A stretch of 64,000 nt of DNA from DATBLE01 sp963808815. GTDB taxonomy: Bacteria; Actinomycetota; Thermoleophilia; Gaiellales; Gaiellaceae. The stretch is taken from contig CAWEGI010000016.1 of the NCBI GenBank assembly GCA_963808815.1, positions 1 through 64,000 of the forward strand, in the 5' to 3' direction. A program made the translations under genes and the position numbers. Below, piece after piece: positions 33,756 through 42,803 of this stretch. The stretch's first letter is position 1. Each line of letters opens with the position of its first letter. The notes below the pieces were generated by a model that saw only the letters and a list, made by a program, of their open reading frames with translations, ran no database searches and was not told where the DNA came from.

Positions 33756-35094
33756 AGCGGCAGCTCCTGGAGGGCGAGAAGACGGCCTCGGAGAAGGTCG
33801 GGATAGGGCTGGATCACGTCGAGCAGGACGTCGAGCGGGACCTCCGCGCGGATCGCGAGCGTGAGCTGCTGGCACCACTCGCCCGCCTCGGGGCCGACCG
33901 CGACGGCGCCGACGAGAACCCGCCGCTCGGGGTCGGCGGCGACCTTGACGAAGCCGGGCCGCTTCGGCCTCTCGTAGGTCGAGGCCCGCGAGGTGGCTGT
34001 CACCTCCCAGCGGCCAGAGACGAGCCCCTCGCCCTCGGTCGTCGCCGACCGATCGCCACCTGCGGGTCGGTGAAGGCGACCGCGGGGATCGCCCGGTAGT
34101 CGGCCTTCGCGCTCCGGCCGGCGATGTTCCGCGGCTGCGACCCGCGCCTGGTACTTGCCGACGTGCGTGAACAGGGCGACGCCGGTGCAGTCGCCGATCG
34201 CCCAGACGCCCTCGGCGGCGCGGAGGCTGCTCGTCGGTCTCGATGCCGCGCTCCGAGATCTTCGACGCCGAGCTGCTCGAGGCCGAGGCCTTCCGCGTTC
34301 GGCGTGCGGCCGGTGGCGACGAGCAGCTGCTCGGCCGTCAGCTCGTCGCCGTTCCGAGCTCGAGGCGCACCGCAGTGCCAGGCTCGAGCCTGACACTGCG
34401 ACGCTTCGGCGCCGAAGCCAGATCGCGATCCCCTCCTCCTCGAACGCCGCCTGCAGCAGCTCGGCCGCCTCGCGGTCGACGCGCGGCATCAGCCGGTCGC
34501 CGCGCTGGACGATCGTCACCTCGGAGCCGAGCCGCCGGTAGAGCTGCGCGAGCTCGCAGCCGGCGACGCCGCCGCCGATCACGATCAGGCTGGCCGGCAC
34601 CTCGTGCGACGGAGGTGGCGTCGTCTCGTCGTCCAGGCCTCGACGCCTTCGAGCCCCTCGACGGGCGGCGAGACGGGGGAGGAGCCGGTGGCGACGACGA
34701 GGTGGTCGTACTCGAGCTCGCTGCCCGCCGACCTCGACGACGCCCGGGCGGGCGACGCGGCCCGTCGCCGCGGACGAGCTTGACTCCGTGCGTCGTCGAG
34801 CCATTCGACCTGGTCCGGCGTCGTCCCAGTCGGAGGTGACCCAGTCGCGCCAGGCGAAGATCGCCTCGACGTCGAGCGCGCTCGCCGCCACGCCCGGCGT
34901 GCGGGAGGCGGCGTGCTGGAGCTCCGGCGCGCGCAGCAGCGTCTTCGACGGTATGCAGGCGAAGTAGCGAGCACTCGCCGCCGACGAGCGCCGACTCGAC
35001 GAGCGTGATCTCGACGTCCGGGTCGATGCCGTCGCAGCGCGCCGCAGAAGTGCTCGCCCGTCGAGCCTCCGCCCAGAACGACCACGCCCGGCAT
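33752..35094 (-). CDS. FAD/NAD(P) pyridine nucleotide-disulfide oxidoreductase (multiply frameshifted)
   Basis: About 445-aa flavoprotein of the lipoamide dehydrogenase / mercuric reductase superfamily. Seen: FAD fold MPGVVVLGGGSTGEHFC, redox-active disulfide motif GECSYFACIPSKTLLRAPE (two Cys five apart), EYDHLVVATGSSPV, NAD fold ASLIVIGGGVAGCELAQLYRR, EGVWAIGDCTGVALFTHVGKY, and the dimerisation domain. No His-x4-Glu pair is visible in the C-terminus (LTLAIRAEVPLDVLLDVIQ), unlike true lipoamide dehydrogenases. Many indels between 34050 and 35000. ATG at 35094. Coupled (GTGA) to USP-UbiB; substrate unknown. Confidence 0.75.
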
Positions 35095-35102
35095 GGGGGA
35101 GC

Positions 35103-36133
35103 TTACGGCGTGGTCTTCGCGAAGACCGCGACGGCGGTCGTGGGCGCGGAGATCCGGACGACGCAGTACCGCTTCGTCCCGCGGCAGGCTCCGCGCCACC
35201 TGACGAACCTGCTCCCGCGGGCCGGTGCGGCGGTCAGCGTCACGACCGATCCGGCGTCGAGGCGGTCGGCGCAGAACTCGCCGCACTGGATCTCGGCGCC
35301 GGAGCCGCCGACCGTGCCGCTGCCCCGGCCGGCCCGCGAGACGACGAGCCGGTAGGTCGGCACCGGCGACGCCGCCGCGCTCACGGCGCCGTCGACGTCG
35401 AGCACGCAGTGCCAGCCGAGGTCGAGCGCGCGGTCGACCGCGCAGCCGCGTCGGAGCGCAGCCCGTACCTGAAGTCCCGTCAGCTGCGGGATGCGCGGCG
35501 AGGACGACCGCGGCCGCGCCCGCCACGCGCGGCGCCGCGCCCGAGGTCGCCGATCCCCGCGCGCCGATGTCGACCCAGATGCCCCGATTCGTCGACGGGA
35601 GCAGCCGTCCGGCGTCGTCGACCGCGCCACGCGCACCGCGTCGGGGCTCCGGCTCGCCCACGGGTTCAGGTTCGGATCGCGCGAGCCGTCGTTCATCGCC
35701 GCGGCGCGTCACCACGGCGCCCCGCGCCGACCGCCGCCGGCGATCGCCCGCTCCACCTGGCCGGTCGAGCGGGCGCCGATGGCCAGTCCCCAGCTCAGGT
35801 TGATCACGCGGGCGCCGTGCCCGGCCGCCCAGCGGATCCCGGAGGCGACCAGTCCCTGCGTCGACGAGCCCGAGTCGTCGGTGATCCGCACCGGCAGGAT
35901 CCGGCAGCCGCCGCAGGTGGCCGCCGACGACGATCGCGACGCCGGTGCCGTGCCCGCCCGTGTCGCGCGTGTCGGACGGAGCCGTCGACGGCGTTCCAGC
36001 CGGGGACGAGCCCCGGAACGGGCGCGTCGACGCCCGAGTCGACGACGGCGACCACGACGGCGCGGCTTCCCCGCCGGCGCCGCGCCCGCCAGGGTGAGGA
36101 ATCCCAGCCGCCAGCGAGGAGCGCCGCCCGCAC
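35103..36133 (-). CDS. S8 subtilisin-like serine protease with C-terminal Cys repeat (frameshifted)
   Basis: About 345-aa protease assembled across frames. Seen: catalytic Asp in VVVAVVDSGVDAPVPG, His in GGHGTGVAI, RVINLSWGLAIGA, and Ser in RGSATSGAAPRVAGAAAVV, the S8 triad in order. The last about 80 residues (LVVSRAGRGSGTVGGSGAEI, then four Cys and FVRWRGACRG) form one copy of the beta-repeat found in the secreted proteins at 11.4-15.9 kb. No signal peptide is visible after the tentative GTG at 36133, so the true start may lie further upstream or be lost to an indel. Divergent from the phosphoesterase. Confidence 0.72.
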
Positions 36134-36190
36134 GCCCAATACGACGTCGAAGAGGCGAAGAAGGCTGTGCAGGGTAGGCTCGCCGCGTCG

Positions 36191-36903
36191 ATGCCGACCG
36201 CTGCCCTGGCCGACGTCCACGGGAACCTCCACGCGCTCGACGCCGTGCTCGCCGATCCGCGGCTGGCGGAGGCGGACCGGATCGTCGTCCTGGGGGACGT
36301 CGTCACCGGGACGTTCCCGGCCGAGACGCTCGACCGGCTGACCGCGCTGCCGGGCCGGGTCTCGTTCCTGCGCGGCAACGCCGACCGGCTCGCGCTCGAC
36401 GATCCCGGCGACTGGTACGGCTGGGTACGCGAGCGGCTCGGATCCGAACGGCTGGCGACGGTGCGAGCCTGGCCGCTGACCTTCGCGATCGACGTCGACG
36501 GGCTCGGCTCGGTTCGCTGCTGCCACGCCGTTCCGTCCGACGACGAGCGCGTCCTGACCCGGGTCACGCCCGAAGCCGACTTCGCTGGCGAACTCGAGGG
36601 CATCGAGGAGGCGAGTCGTGGTCGGCGGCCACACGCACGTCCAGTTCGACCGTCGCGTCGGCCGTGGCGCTACGTGAACGTCGGCGCGGTCGGCCGGCCG
36701 TACGAGGGCCGCCCGGGCGCCTACTGGGCGATGCTCGGCCGGACGTCGAGCTCGTGCGCACCGACTACGACGTCGAGGCAGCGGCCGAGGCGGTTCTCGC
36801 CTCGGGACAGCCCAATGCGGAGGAGGTCGCCGAGACATTGCTTCGTCCGCCCACGCCCGAGGAGGCCACGGCCTGGTGGGAGGAGTCTAGGGTTCCGCGA
36901 TGA
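36191..36903 (+). CDS. metallophosphoesterase (YfcE/ApaH-like), frameshifted
   Basis: About 237-aa calcineurin-like phosphoesterase. Seen: TAALADVHGNLHALDAVL (Asp-x-His), DRIVVLGDVVTG (Gly-Asp), SFLRGNADRL (Gly-Asn-x-Asp), then VVGGHTHVQFD (Gly-His-x-His) after an indel near 36618, and YVNVGAVGRPYEG. This is the full five-motif dinuclear metal site. Further indels near 36660 and 36745. Substrate unknown: a phosphodiester or nucleotide. Its stop overlaps the start of the transporter ATPase (ATGA), but the functional link to osmoprotectant uptake is unclear. Confidence 0.8.
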
Positions 36904-37877
36904 GCACGGGCGCCGCCGCCGAGATCGTCTTCGACCGCGTGACCAAGCGCTACGAGGGGCGCGACCAGGCGGCGGTCGAGAACCTGTCGCTGACCATCCC
37001 CGCGGGCGAGATCTGCGTCCTCGTCGGGCCGTCCGGCGGCGGCAAGACGACCGCGATGAAGCTCGTCAACCGGCTGATCGAGCTCGACGAGGGCGACATC
37101 ACGATCGACGGGACGAGCGATCCGCGACCAGGACGCGGTCGAGCTGCGCCGCGGCATCGGCTACGTGATCCAGCAGGTCGGGCTGTTCCCGCACATGACG
37201 ATCGCCGAGAACATCGCCACCGTGCCGCGGCTGCTCGGCTGGCCGAAGGCGCGGACCAAGGAGCGCACCGCCGAGCTGCTCGAGCTCGTCGGCCTCGACG
37301 CCGGACTACGCCGACCGCTACCCGGCGCAGCTCTCGGGCGGCCAGCGCCAGCGCGTCGGCCTGGCCCGCGCGCTGGCCGTCGACCCGCCGCTGATGCTGA
37401 TGGACGAGCCGTTCGGCGCGCTCGACCCGATCACCCGCGACCGGCTCCAGCTCGAGTTCCTGCGCCTGCACGAGGAGGTGCGGAAGACGGTCATCTTCGT
37501 GACCCACGACATCGACGAGGCGATCAAGCTGGGCGACCGGATCGCGATCCTCCGCGAGGGCGGCCACCTGGCCCAGTACGACACGCCCGACCGCGATCCT
37601 CGCGCACCCCGCCGACGAGTTCGTGGAGCGCTTCGTCGGCGCCGACCGCGGCCTCAAGCGCCTCGCCCTGCGCCGCCTCGAGGAGATCGAGCTCGAGCCG
37701 CTGAACGGCACGCCGCCGGCCGACGCGCCGCGGGCGCCCGGCTCGACCACTCTCCGCGACGCCCTCTCGCTGATGATGTCCGAGGGCGCCGACCCGCTCG
37801 TCGTCGTCGACGCCGGCGGCACGCCGATCGGCCTGCTCTCGGTCGCCCGCGTCGGCCGCGTCCTCAGCGAGCTGTGA
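36900..37877 (+). CDS. opuCA: osmoprotectant ABC transporter ATP-binding protein (frameshifted)
   Basis: About 325-aa ABC ATPase of the glycine betaine/carnitine/choline importer. Seen: Walker A LVGPSGGGKTT, Q-loop VIQQVGLFPHMT, signature LSGGQRQRVGLARAL, Walker B LMLMDEPFGALDP, H-loop IFVTHDIDEAIK. The C-terminal CBS-like segment (STTLRDALSLMMSEGADPLV ... IGLLSVARVG) is typical of OpuCA and senses ionic strength in relatives. Indels near 37130, 37303 and 37590. Coupled to the permease gene by GTGA. Confidence 0.88.
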
Positions 37878-38595
37878 CCGCGTTCGCCGCTCCTCGCGCA
37901 GGCCCCGGTGATCCCGAACTTCGGCAAGGGCTCGACGTGCGAGACCGAGAACCACATCTTCTGTACCGGCTGGGTCGCGGACCACTGGTCCGACACGCTG
38001 CAGCCCGCGCTGCTCCAGCACATCAAGCTGGCCGTGATCGCCGTGGCGATCGGGTTCGTGCTCGCGTTCGCCGCCGCCCTGGTCGCGTACCGGTACCGGC
38101 GGGCCGACCAGCCGATCGGCCTACTCTCCGACTTCCTCTACACGATCCCGAGCCTCGCGTTGTTCCAGCTGCTCGTCCCGCTCAGCGGCCTGACGGTGAC
38201 GACGGTCGAGATCGCGCTCGTCAGCTACACGCTGCTGATCCTGTACCGGAACATCCTCGAGGGGTTGCGCGGCGTGCCTGCCGAGGTCAGGGAGGCGGCC
38301 CGGGGCATGGGGCTGACCCGCCTGCAGTCGTTGGTCCGCGTCGAGCTGCCGCTCGCGGTGCCGTCGATCATGGCCGGCCTGCGGATCGCGACCGTGTCGA
38401 CGATCTCGATCGCCACCATCGCCGCGTTCGTGATCCCGGAAGGGCTTGGGCAGGCCGATCTTCATCGGGATCGGGCAGGACGTCTTCAAGACGGAGATCA
38501 TCGCCGCGGGCGGGCTCGCGATCCTCCTCGCGCTGTCCGCCGACGCTCTTCTCGTCCTGCTCGGCCGCGCGCTGACCCCGTGGAGGAACGCGTGA
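37874..38595 (+). CDS. opuCB: osmoprotectant ABC transporter permease (frameshifted)
   Basis: About 240-aa membrane permease. Seen: an extracytoplasmic N-terminal stretch VIPNFGKGSTCETENHIFC with two Cys, then helices (LAVIAVAIGFVLAFAAALVA, SLALFQLLVPLSGL and others). The EAA coupling loop is VREAARGMGLTRLQSLVRVE, and the end AGGLAILLALSADALLVLL is recovered after an indel near 38450. Another indel near 37894 follows the GTG start. Partner of the second permease; together they form the channel. Stop overlaps the next start (GTGA). Confidence 0.85.
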
Positions 38596-39269
38596 TCCGC
38601 CTTCTCGCCGACTCCTTCAGCTGGGGGACGTTCCCCGACGCGATCAGGTTCATCGGCGACAACCCCGGCCTGCTCTGGCACAAGTCCGTGCAGCACATGG
38701 AGCTCTCGGGCGCCGCCATCGGGATCGCGCTGCTCCTGGCCCTGCCGCTCGGCGTCGTGCTCGGACACCTGCGCCGCGGCTCCTTCGTCGCGATCAGCGT
38801 GTCCAACATCGGCCGGGCGCTCCCGAGCCTCGTCCTGATCGCGTTCGCGCTGTTCGTCTCGGGCCATTTCTTCGTGAACAACATGGCCGCGCTGATCGTC
38901 CTGGGCGTCCCGCCGATCCTGACGAACGCGTACTTCGGGATCGAGGGTGTCGACCGAAACGTCGTCGAGGCGGCGCGGGGCATGGGGATGAGCGGCCGCG
39001 ACATCCTGTTCCGCATCGAGCTCCCGCTGGCGCTGCCGCTGATCATCGCCGGCATCCGAATCGCGGCCGTCTTCATCATCGCGACGGCGACGATCGCCGC
39101 GGTCGCGGGCGGCGGCGGGCTCGGCGACGTGATCGTCAATCAGGCGACGTACCAGCTTTCGGGCGTCGTCGGCGCATCGCTCGTCGTTTCGCTGCTCGCT
39201 TTCGGCGTCGCCCTGATCCTCGGGCTCGTACGGAAGCTTTTGACACGCCCGTACGTTTCGGCGGACTAA
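38592..39269 (+). CDS. opuCD: osmoprotectant ABC transporter permease
   Basis: 225-aa second permease of the OpuC-type importer, frame intact. Seen: WHKSVQHMELSGAAIGIAL at the first helix, ALPSLVLIAFALFVSGHFF, EAA loop VVEAARGMGMSGRDILFRIE, and final helix LVVSLLAFGVALILGLVRKL. GTG start coupled to the first permease. The substrate-binding gene follows after 67 bases with its own ribosome site, the usual OpuC gene order (ATPase, permease, permease, binding protein). Confidence 0.9.
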   Translation: MIRLLADSFSWGTFPDAIRFIGDNPGLLWHKSVQHMELSGAAIGIALLLALPLGVVLGHLRRGSFVAISVSNIGRALPSLVLIAFALFVSGHFFVNNMAALIVLGVPPILTNAYFGIEGVDRNVVEAARGMGMSGRDILFRIELPLALPLIIAGIRIAAVFIIATATIAAVAGGGGLGDVIVNQATYQLSGVVGASLVVSLLAFGVALILGLVRKLLTRPYVSAD

Positions 39270-39336
39270 CTGCCCTGCAGCCCGGGTAGCGAAGTGGCGT
39301 AGGGTGCCCGGGTCCTCGTCCAGAAAGGAGTCAGCT

Positions 39337-40248
39337 GTGGTCCGCAAGCATGCTCGGCGCGCCGTCAAGGCCGCCTTCGCAGTGGCGTTGGCAATCCCGA
39401 TCGTCTTAGGCGGGACGGCGAACGCGCAGACGACCGCGACGCCGACGATCACCGTCGGCACGAAGAACTTCACCGAGGCGTTCGTCCTCGGCCAGCTCTA
39501 CAAGCAGGCGCTCGAGGCGAAGGGCTTCAAGGTCGCCTACAAGGAGAACATCGGCAGCTCCGAGCTGATCGACACGGCGCTGACGAGCGGGAAGATCAAC
39601 TTCTATCCGGAGTACACCGGCGTCCTCGCCCTCAACATCGCCCACGTGAAGACGCCGTTGAAGACGGCCGCGGCGACGTACGTGGCGGCGAAGGCGTTCG
39701 AGGAGAAGCGCGGCTACACCATGCTCAGGCAGACGCCGTTCTTCGACGCGGACTCCTTCACGGTCCTGACGAAGACGGCGAAGAAGTACGGCCTGAAGAC
39801 GATCTCCGACCTGAAGAAGGTGCCGAACCTGTCGTACGGCGGCTATCCCGAGTGCGACAAGCGCATCACGTGTCTCCTCGGGCTGAAGCAGATTTACGGG
39901 CTGAAGGACATCAAGTTCGTCCAGCTCGGGACGATTCCGGTCACCAAGCTGATCGACTCGGGGAAGGTCACCGGCGGCGACATCTTCACGACCGAGCCGG
40001 CACTGGCCAACCCGAAGTACACGGCGCTGATCGACAACAAGCACATCTACGGGTTCCAGAACGTGGCGCCCGTGGTGTCGAAGAAGGTCGTCTCGGCCTA
40101 CGGCGCCAAGTTCACCAATGCGGTGAACGCTGTCAGTGCGAAGCTGACGAACAAGGCAATGATCGCGATGAACAAGGCGGTTGCGGTCGACAAGAAGACG
40201 CCCGCCTCCGTCGCCAAGGCGTTCCTGCAGGCGAACGGGCTCGCCTAA
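39337..40248 (+). CDS. opuCC: osmoprotectant ABC transporter substrate-binding protein
   Basis: 303-aa exported binding protein for quaternary ammonium osmoprotectants. Seen: signal peptide ending LGGTANA-QTT (about residue 30), then TITVGTKNFTEAFVLGQLYK, ENIGSSELIDTALTSGKINF and YPEYTGVLAL, hallmarks of the OpuAC/QAT-binding family. No lipobox Cys is present, unlike most Gram-positive OpuCC proteins. GTG at 39337 with AAAGGAG six bases upstream. A strong hairpin follows the stop after seven bases. Confidence 0.9.
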   Translation: MVRKHARRAVKAAFAVALAIPIVLGGTANAQTTATPTITVGTKNFTEAFVLGQLYKQALEAKGFKVAYKENIGSSELIDTALTSGKINFYPEYTGVLALNIAHVKTPLKTAAATYVAAKAFEEKRGYTMLRQTPFFDADSFTVLTKTAKKYGLKTISDLKKVPNLSYGGYPECDKRITCLLGLKQIYGLKDIKFVQLGTIPVTKLIDSGKVTGGDIFTTEPALANPKYTALIDNKHIYGFQNVAPVVSKKVVSAYGAKFTNAVNAVSAKLTNKAMIAMNKAVAVDKKTPASVAKAFLQANGLA

Positions 40249-40255
40249 CGCTCGC

Positions 40256-40276
40256 CGCGGCCGCTTCGCGGCCGCG
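40256..40276 (+). terminator. hairpin terminator after the osmoprotectant operon
   Basis: 9-bp perfect stem CGCGGCCGC / GCGGCCGCG with loop TTC, seven bases after the opuCC stop; no T-run. Probably the main end point of the transporter transcript, with the longer repeat hairpin at 40356-40382 behind it. Confidence 0.65.
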
Positions 40277-40289
40277 TGGCTCGCTCGCG

Positions 40290-40383
40290 CGGGGGAACGG
40301 CCGGTTCCCCCCGCGAGCCCCCCTCCCTAACCTCGGACCTCACTGACCTTGGCGTGCCGCGCCCGCGCAGGTCGGGCGCGGCG
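40290..40383 (+). repeat. 94-bp intergenic repeat, copy A
   Basis: Contains GGGGAACGGCCGGTTCCCC, the shared block GAGCCCCCCTCCCTAACC, and a 10-bp perfect stem (GCCGCGCCCG, loop of seven, CGGGCGCGGC; 40356-40382). Copy B at 40806-40902 has the same parts in the same order and orientation. Located before the cupin gene; likely a terminator-type or REP-like element. Confidence 0.7.
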
Positions 40384-40423
40384 TCGACGTTCTCCGCGCG
40401 AAACGCTGTTGTAGAGTCCGCGC

Positions 40424-40783
40424 GTGGCCGAGGGCTTCACGATCGGGCGGTTGGGGGAGTTCGAGACGAACGGCCGCTGGCAGCTCGTCCGCCGAGGGCT
40501 CGAGGTCCAGTCGTTCGGCCTGAACGTCGTCGAGATCGAGCAGGGCTACTCGATCCCGGAGCACGACGAGACCGAGCGCGACCAGGAGGAGGTCTTCGTC
40601 GTCCTCGAGGGCGAGGCCGTAATGGTGGTCGACGGCGAGGACCACCCGGCGCCTGCGGGGACTTTCGTTCGGGTGGCACCCTCGCTGACGCGGACCGTCC
40701 GGAACGACGCGGAGATCCCGGTGACGCTCCTGATCGTCTCCGCGCCGACCACGTCGGGCTACACCGACATGGGCTGGGCTTAA
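40424..40783 (+). CDS. cupin-domain protein
   Basis: 119-aa single cupin. Seen: VVEIEQGYSIPEHDETERDQ, EEVFVVLEGEAVMVVDGED and HPAPAGTFVRVAPSLTRTVR. The first metal motif has one His plus acidic residues, and the second lacks the usual His, so metal binding is uncertain. GTG start. It stands alone between two copies of the intergenic repeat, on the strand opposite to the DUF2207 gene. Function unknown. Confidence 0.8.
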   Translation: MAEGFTIGRLGEFETNGRWQLVRRGLEVQSFGLNVVEIEQGYSIPEHDETERDQEEVFVVLEGEAVMVVDGEDHPAPAGTFVRVAPSLTRTVRNDAEIPVTLLIVSAPTTSGYTDMGWA

Positions 40784-40805
40784 GACGCTCGCTCCGCTCG
40801 CTTCA

Positions 40806-40902
40806 CGGGGGGAACAGCCGGTTCCCCGCGTGAGCCCCCCTCCCTAACCGGTCGCACCTGAGAAGTGTCTGCGTGCCGCGCCCGCACAGGTCGGGCGCGG
40901 CG
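40806..40902 (+). repeat. 97-bp intergenic repeat, copy B
   Basis: Second copy of the element at 40290-40383. It has GGGGAACAGCCGGTTCCCC, the same GAGCCCCCCTCCCTAACC block, a divergent 25-bp middle, and the stem GCCGCGCCCG / CGGGCGCGGC (40875-40901) whose arms are identical to copy A. It lies between convergent genes and could terminate both. Confidence 0.7.
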
Positions 40903-40915
40903 GCGAGCGTGGCGT

Positions 40916-42796
40916 CTACCAGGCGCCGCCTCCGCCGCCTCCCCCGCCACCGCCGCCTCCGCCGGAGAAGCCGCCGCCCGAGCCCGAGGAGGAGGGCGGG
41001 GTGAGTGCCGAGCCGAAGCCCGCGGACAGGTCGCCGATTCCGAGTGACGTCGCGCCGGAGCCGAGGTCGCCGTACGGGGTGATCCAGTAGATCGAGCTCT
41101 GGTCGTGCAGCTCCTGCGGCATGTGGAGCTGCGCGCCCTGGAGCACCCGCTCGGCGATCCCGAACGCGATCCCGTAGACCAGGAAGCGCTCCCACAGCTC
41201 GAGTGTCGCCGGGGGCGCATCCTGCAGCCGCGGGAAGTCGGTCAGGTAGCGTCGGAACGCGTCCCAGCGCTCGGCCTCGGTCTGGCCGGCCTTCGTACGT
41301 CGCCGCCAGAGCCGAGCCCGCGTGAGCGCGAGCAGGAGCACGACCGCGTTCACGATCGCGCAGCCGCCGATCGCCACCAGCACGACGTCGCTCCAGCGCG
41401 GCGTGCCGGGCCGCCAGCCGTCGATGCCGATCCAGAGCAGGATGACCGCGGCGACCACGCAGGCCGCCAGGCCCAGGCCGAGCAGGCCCGCGCCGGCGTC
41501 CGTGAACCACTTCCGCGCCTTGATCGCCCCGGAAGCTTTGGACTTGAAGCTGGTGAAGCGCGTCGCGTTCGAGGAGCGGTGCTTCTCGATCCTCTCGCGG
41601 AACTCGCTCAGCCGCTCCCCGTCGGCGTCCACCACCGAGTCGATCACTGCGGCGACCGGCTCCTCGAAGTCGGCGAGCGAGACGGACTCGTCGCCGGGGG
41701 TGACGAGCAGGTCGGAGACCGTCTCATGCCTGACCCCGCCCCAGAGCTTCTTCTCGGTGCTGGCCGGCGACGACTTGTAGCGGCCGCGCCGGATCAGGTC
41801 GAAGAGCGTGGCGGTGAACTCCTGTGAGCCCACGTCGGTCGACTGGCGCAGGAGCGGCGGGACGAGCGCCGGCTCCGTGTCCGTGGGCGGCTCCTGCTCG
41901 TACTCGCGGTCGTAGTCGGTGCCGCGCTCGCGGCCGTAGAAGAACCAGACGAGGAGTAGAACGGCGAGGGCGGGGCCGAGCGCGAAGAGTGCCAGATAGA
42001 GAAGCGTTCGCCCGGGGTGGTTCTTCGCGTCGTCGATGCGATCGCGGTCGTGCCGGTAGCTCGCCTGCGCGTCGGCCTCCTCCTTCACGATCGACGCCAG
42101 GCCGTTCCCGCGGACGACCTTTGCGCCCGCGGTCGAGGTCAGCACGCGGCGCGGGAAAACGACTCGCATCTCCACCCACTGGTGGCTGGGCACGTTGACG
42201 GCCCGTAGCGTCGCCGCCCTGGGCGTGCGCGCGACGACGCCGTTCACCCACGCCGGATGCCCGTACACGCGGTAGCTCGGCCCGAGCGCGACCGGGCGGG
42301 GCAGCTGGACGGCTGCGGTCAGGTTCGGGAGCGGCTCGGACCAGCTCGGCCCCCAGACCTTCAGATTCACGTCGGCGACATCGTCGTAGGCGACGGTCAG
42401 GCCCTCGAAGCGGTAGGAGATCGTGTACGTGCGCGGTTCGCCGGCGGCCAGGAAGTGCCAGACGATCCGCACCCGCTTTTCGTTCGTCTCGTAGTTGAAG
42501 GTGTCGGAGCGGTCGATGCTGCCGAGCTTCGTGCTGCCGCCGCGGGTGTAGCGTCGGTCCCCCTCCGCGACGGAGATCCGGTCGATCGACTCGCCCCGCC
42601 GAAGTGGGATGTCGCGGTAGGCGCCGTGGTAGGCGCCTCCGATCGTGATCTTCTCGGTGACGAGGAGCGCGCCGGTCGGCGCCACCTTGACGGCCACATC
42701 GGCGTTCTGGAGGTAGTACGCATGCGCAAGCGCCGGTATCAGCAGGGCAAGCGCGGCGAGCGCGAATGCCGCGAGCAGCGCCCGACGAAGGTTCAT
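40916..42796 (-). CDS. DUF2207 domain membrane protein
   Basis: 626-aa membrane protein. Seen: signal peptide or helix ALLAAFALAALALLIPALAH, extracellular DUF2207 region (about 25-250) with VTEKITIGGAYHGAYRDIPL, a helix at LYLALFALGPALAVLLLVWF, a cytosolic domain, and two more helices (GLLGLGLAACVVAAVILLW and VVLVAIGGCAIVNAVVLLLA). The low-complexity tail SGGGFSGG followed by a long Gly run ends in Ala-Trp, as usual for the family. DUF2207 genes commonly pair with lemA, as here (seven bases apart). Function unknown; cell-envelope related by family context. Frame intact. Confidence 0.88.
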   Translation of the reverse strand: MNLRRALLAAFALAALALLIPALAHAYYLQNADVAVKVAPTGALLVTEKITIGGAYHGAYRDIPLRRGESIDRISVAEGDRRYTRGGSTKLGSIDRSDTFNYETNEKRVRIVWHFLAAGEPRTYTISYRFEGLTVAYDDVADVNLKVWGPSWSEPLPNLTAAVQLPRPVALGPSYRVYGHPAWVNGVVARTPRAATLRAVNVPSHQWVEMRVVFPRRVLTSTAGAKVVRGNGLASIVKEEADAQASYRHDRDRIDDAKNHPGRTLLYLALFALGPALAVLLLVWFFYGRERGTDYDREYEQEPPTDTEPALVPPLLRQSTDVGSQEFTATLFDLIRRGRYKSSPASTEKKLWGGVRHETVSDLLVTPGDESVSLADFEEPVAAVIDSVVDADGERLSEFRERIEKHRSSNATRFTSFKSKASGAIKARKWFTDAGAGLLGLGLAACVVAAVILLWIGIDGWRPGTPRWSDVVLVAIGGCAIVNAVVLLLALTRARLWRRRTKAGQTEAERWDAFRRYLTDFPRLQDAPPATLELWERFLVYGIAFGIAERVLQGAQLHMPQELHDQSSIYWITPYGDLGSGATSLGIGDLSAGFGSALTPPSSSGSGGGFSGGGGGGGGGGGGGAW

Positions 42797-42803
42797 GCGG
42801 CTT

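Noticed and set aside
33752..35094. Second dihydrolipoamide dehydrogenase
   Set aside because: It has the redox disulfide but not the C-terminal His/Glu pair of lipoamide dehydrogenases, and the real E3 lies with the complex at 57368.
35103..38600. True pseudogenes in the subtilase-to-transporter stretch
   Set aside because: Each broken gene keeps all motifs on both sides of single-base shifts and the neighbouring opuCD/opuCC are intact, so sequencing error is more likely than decay.
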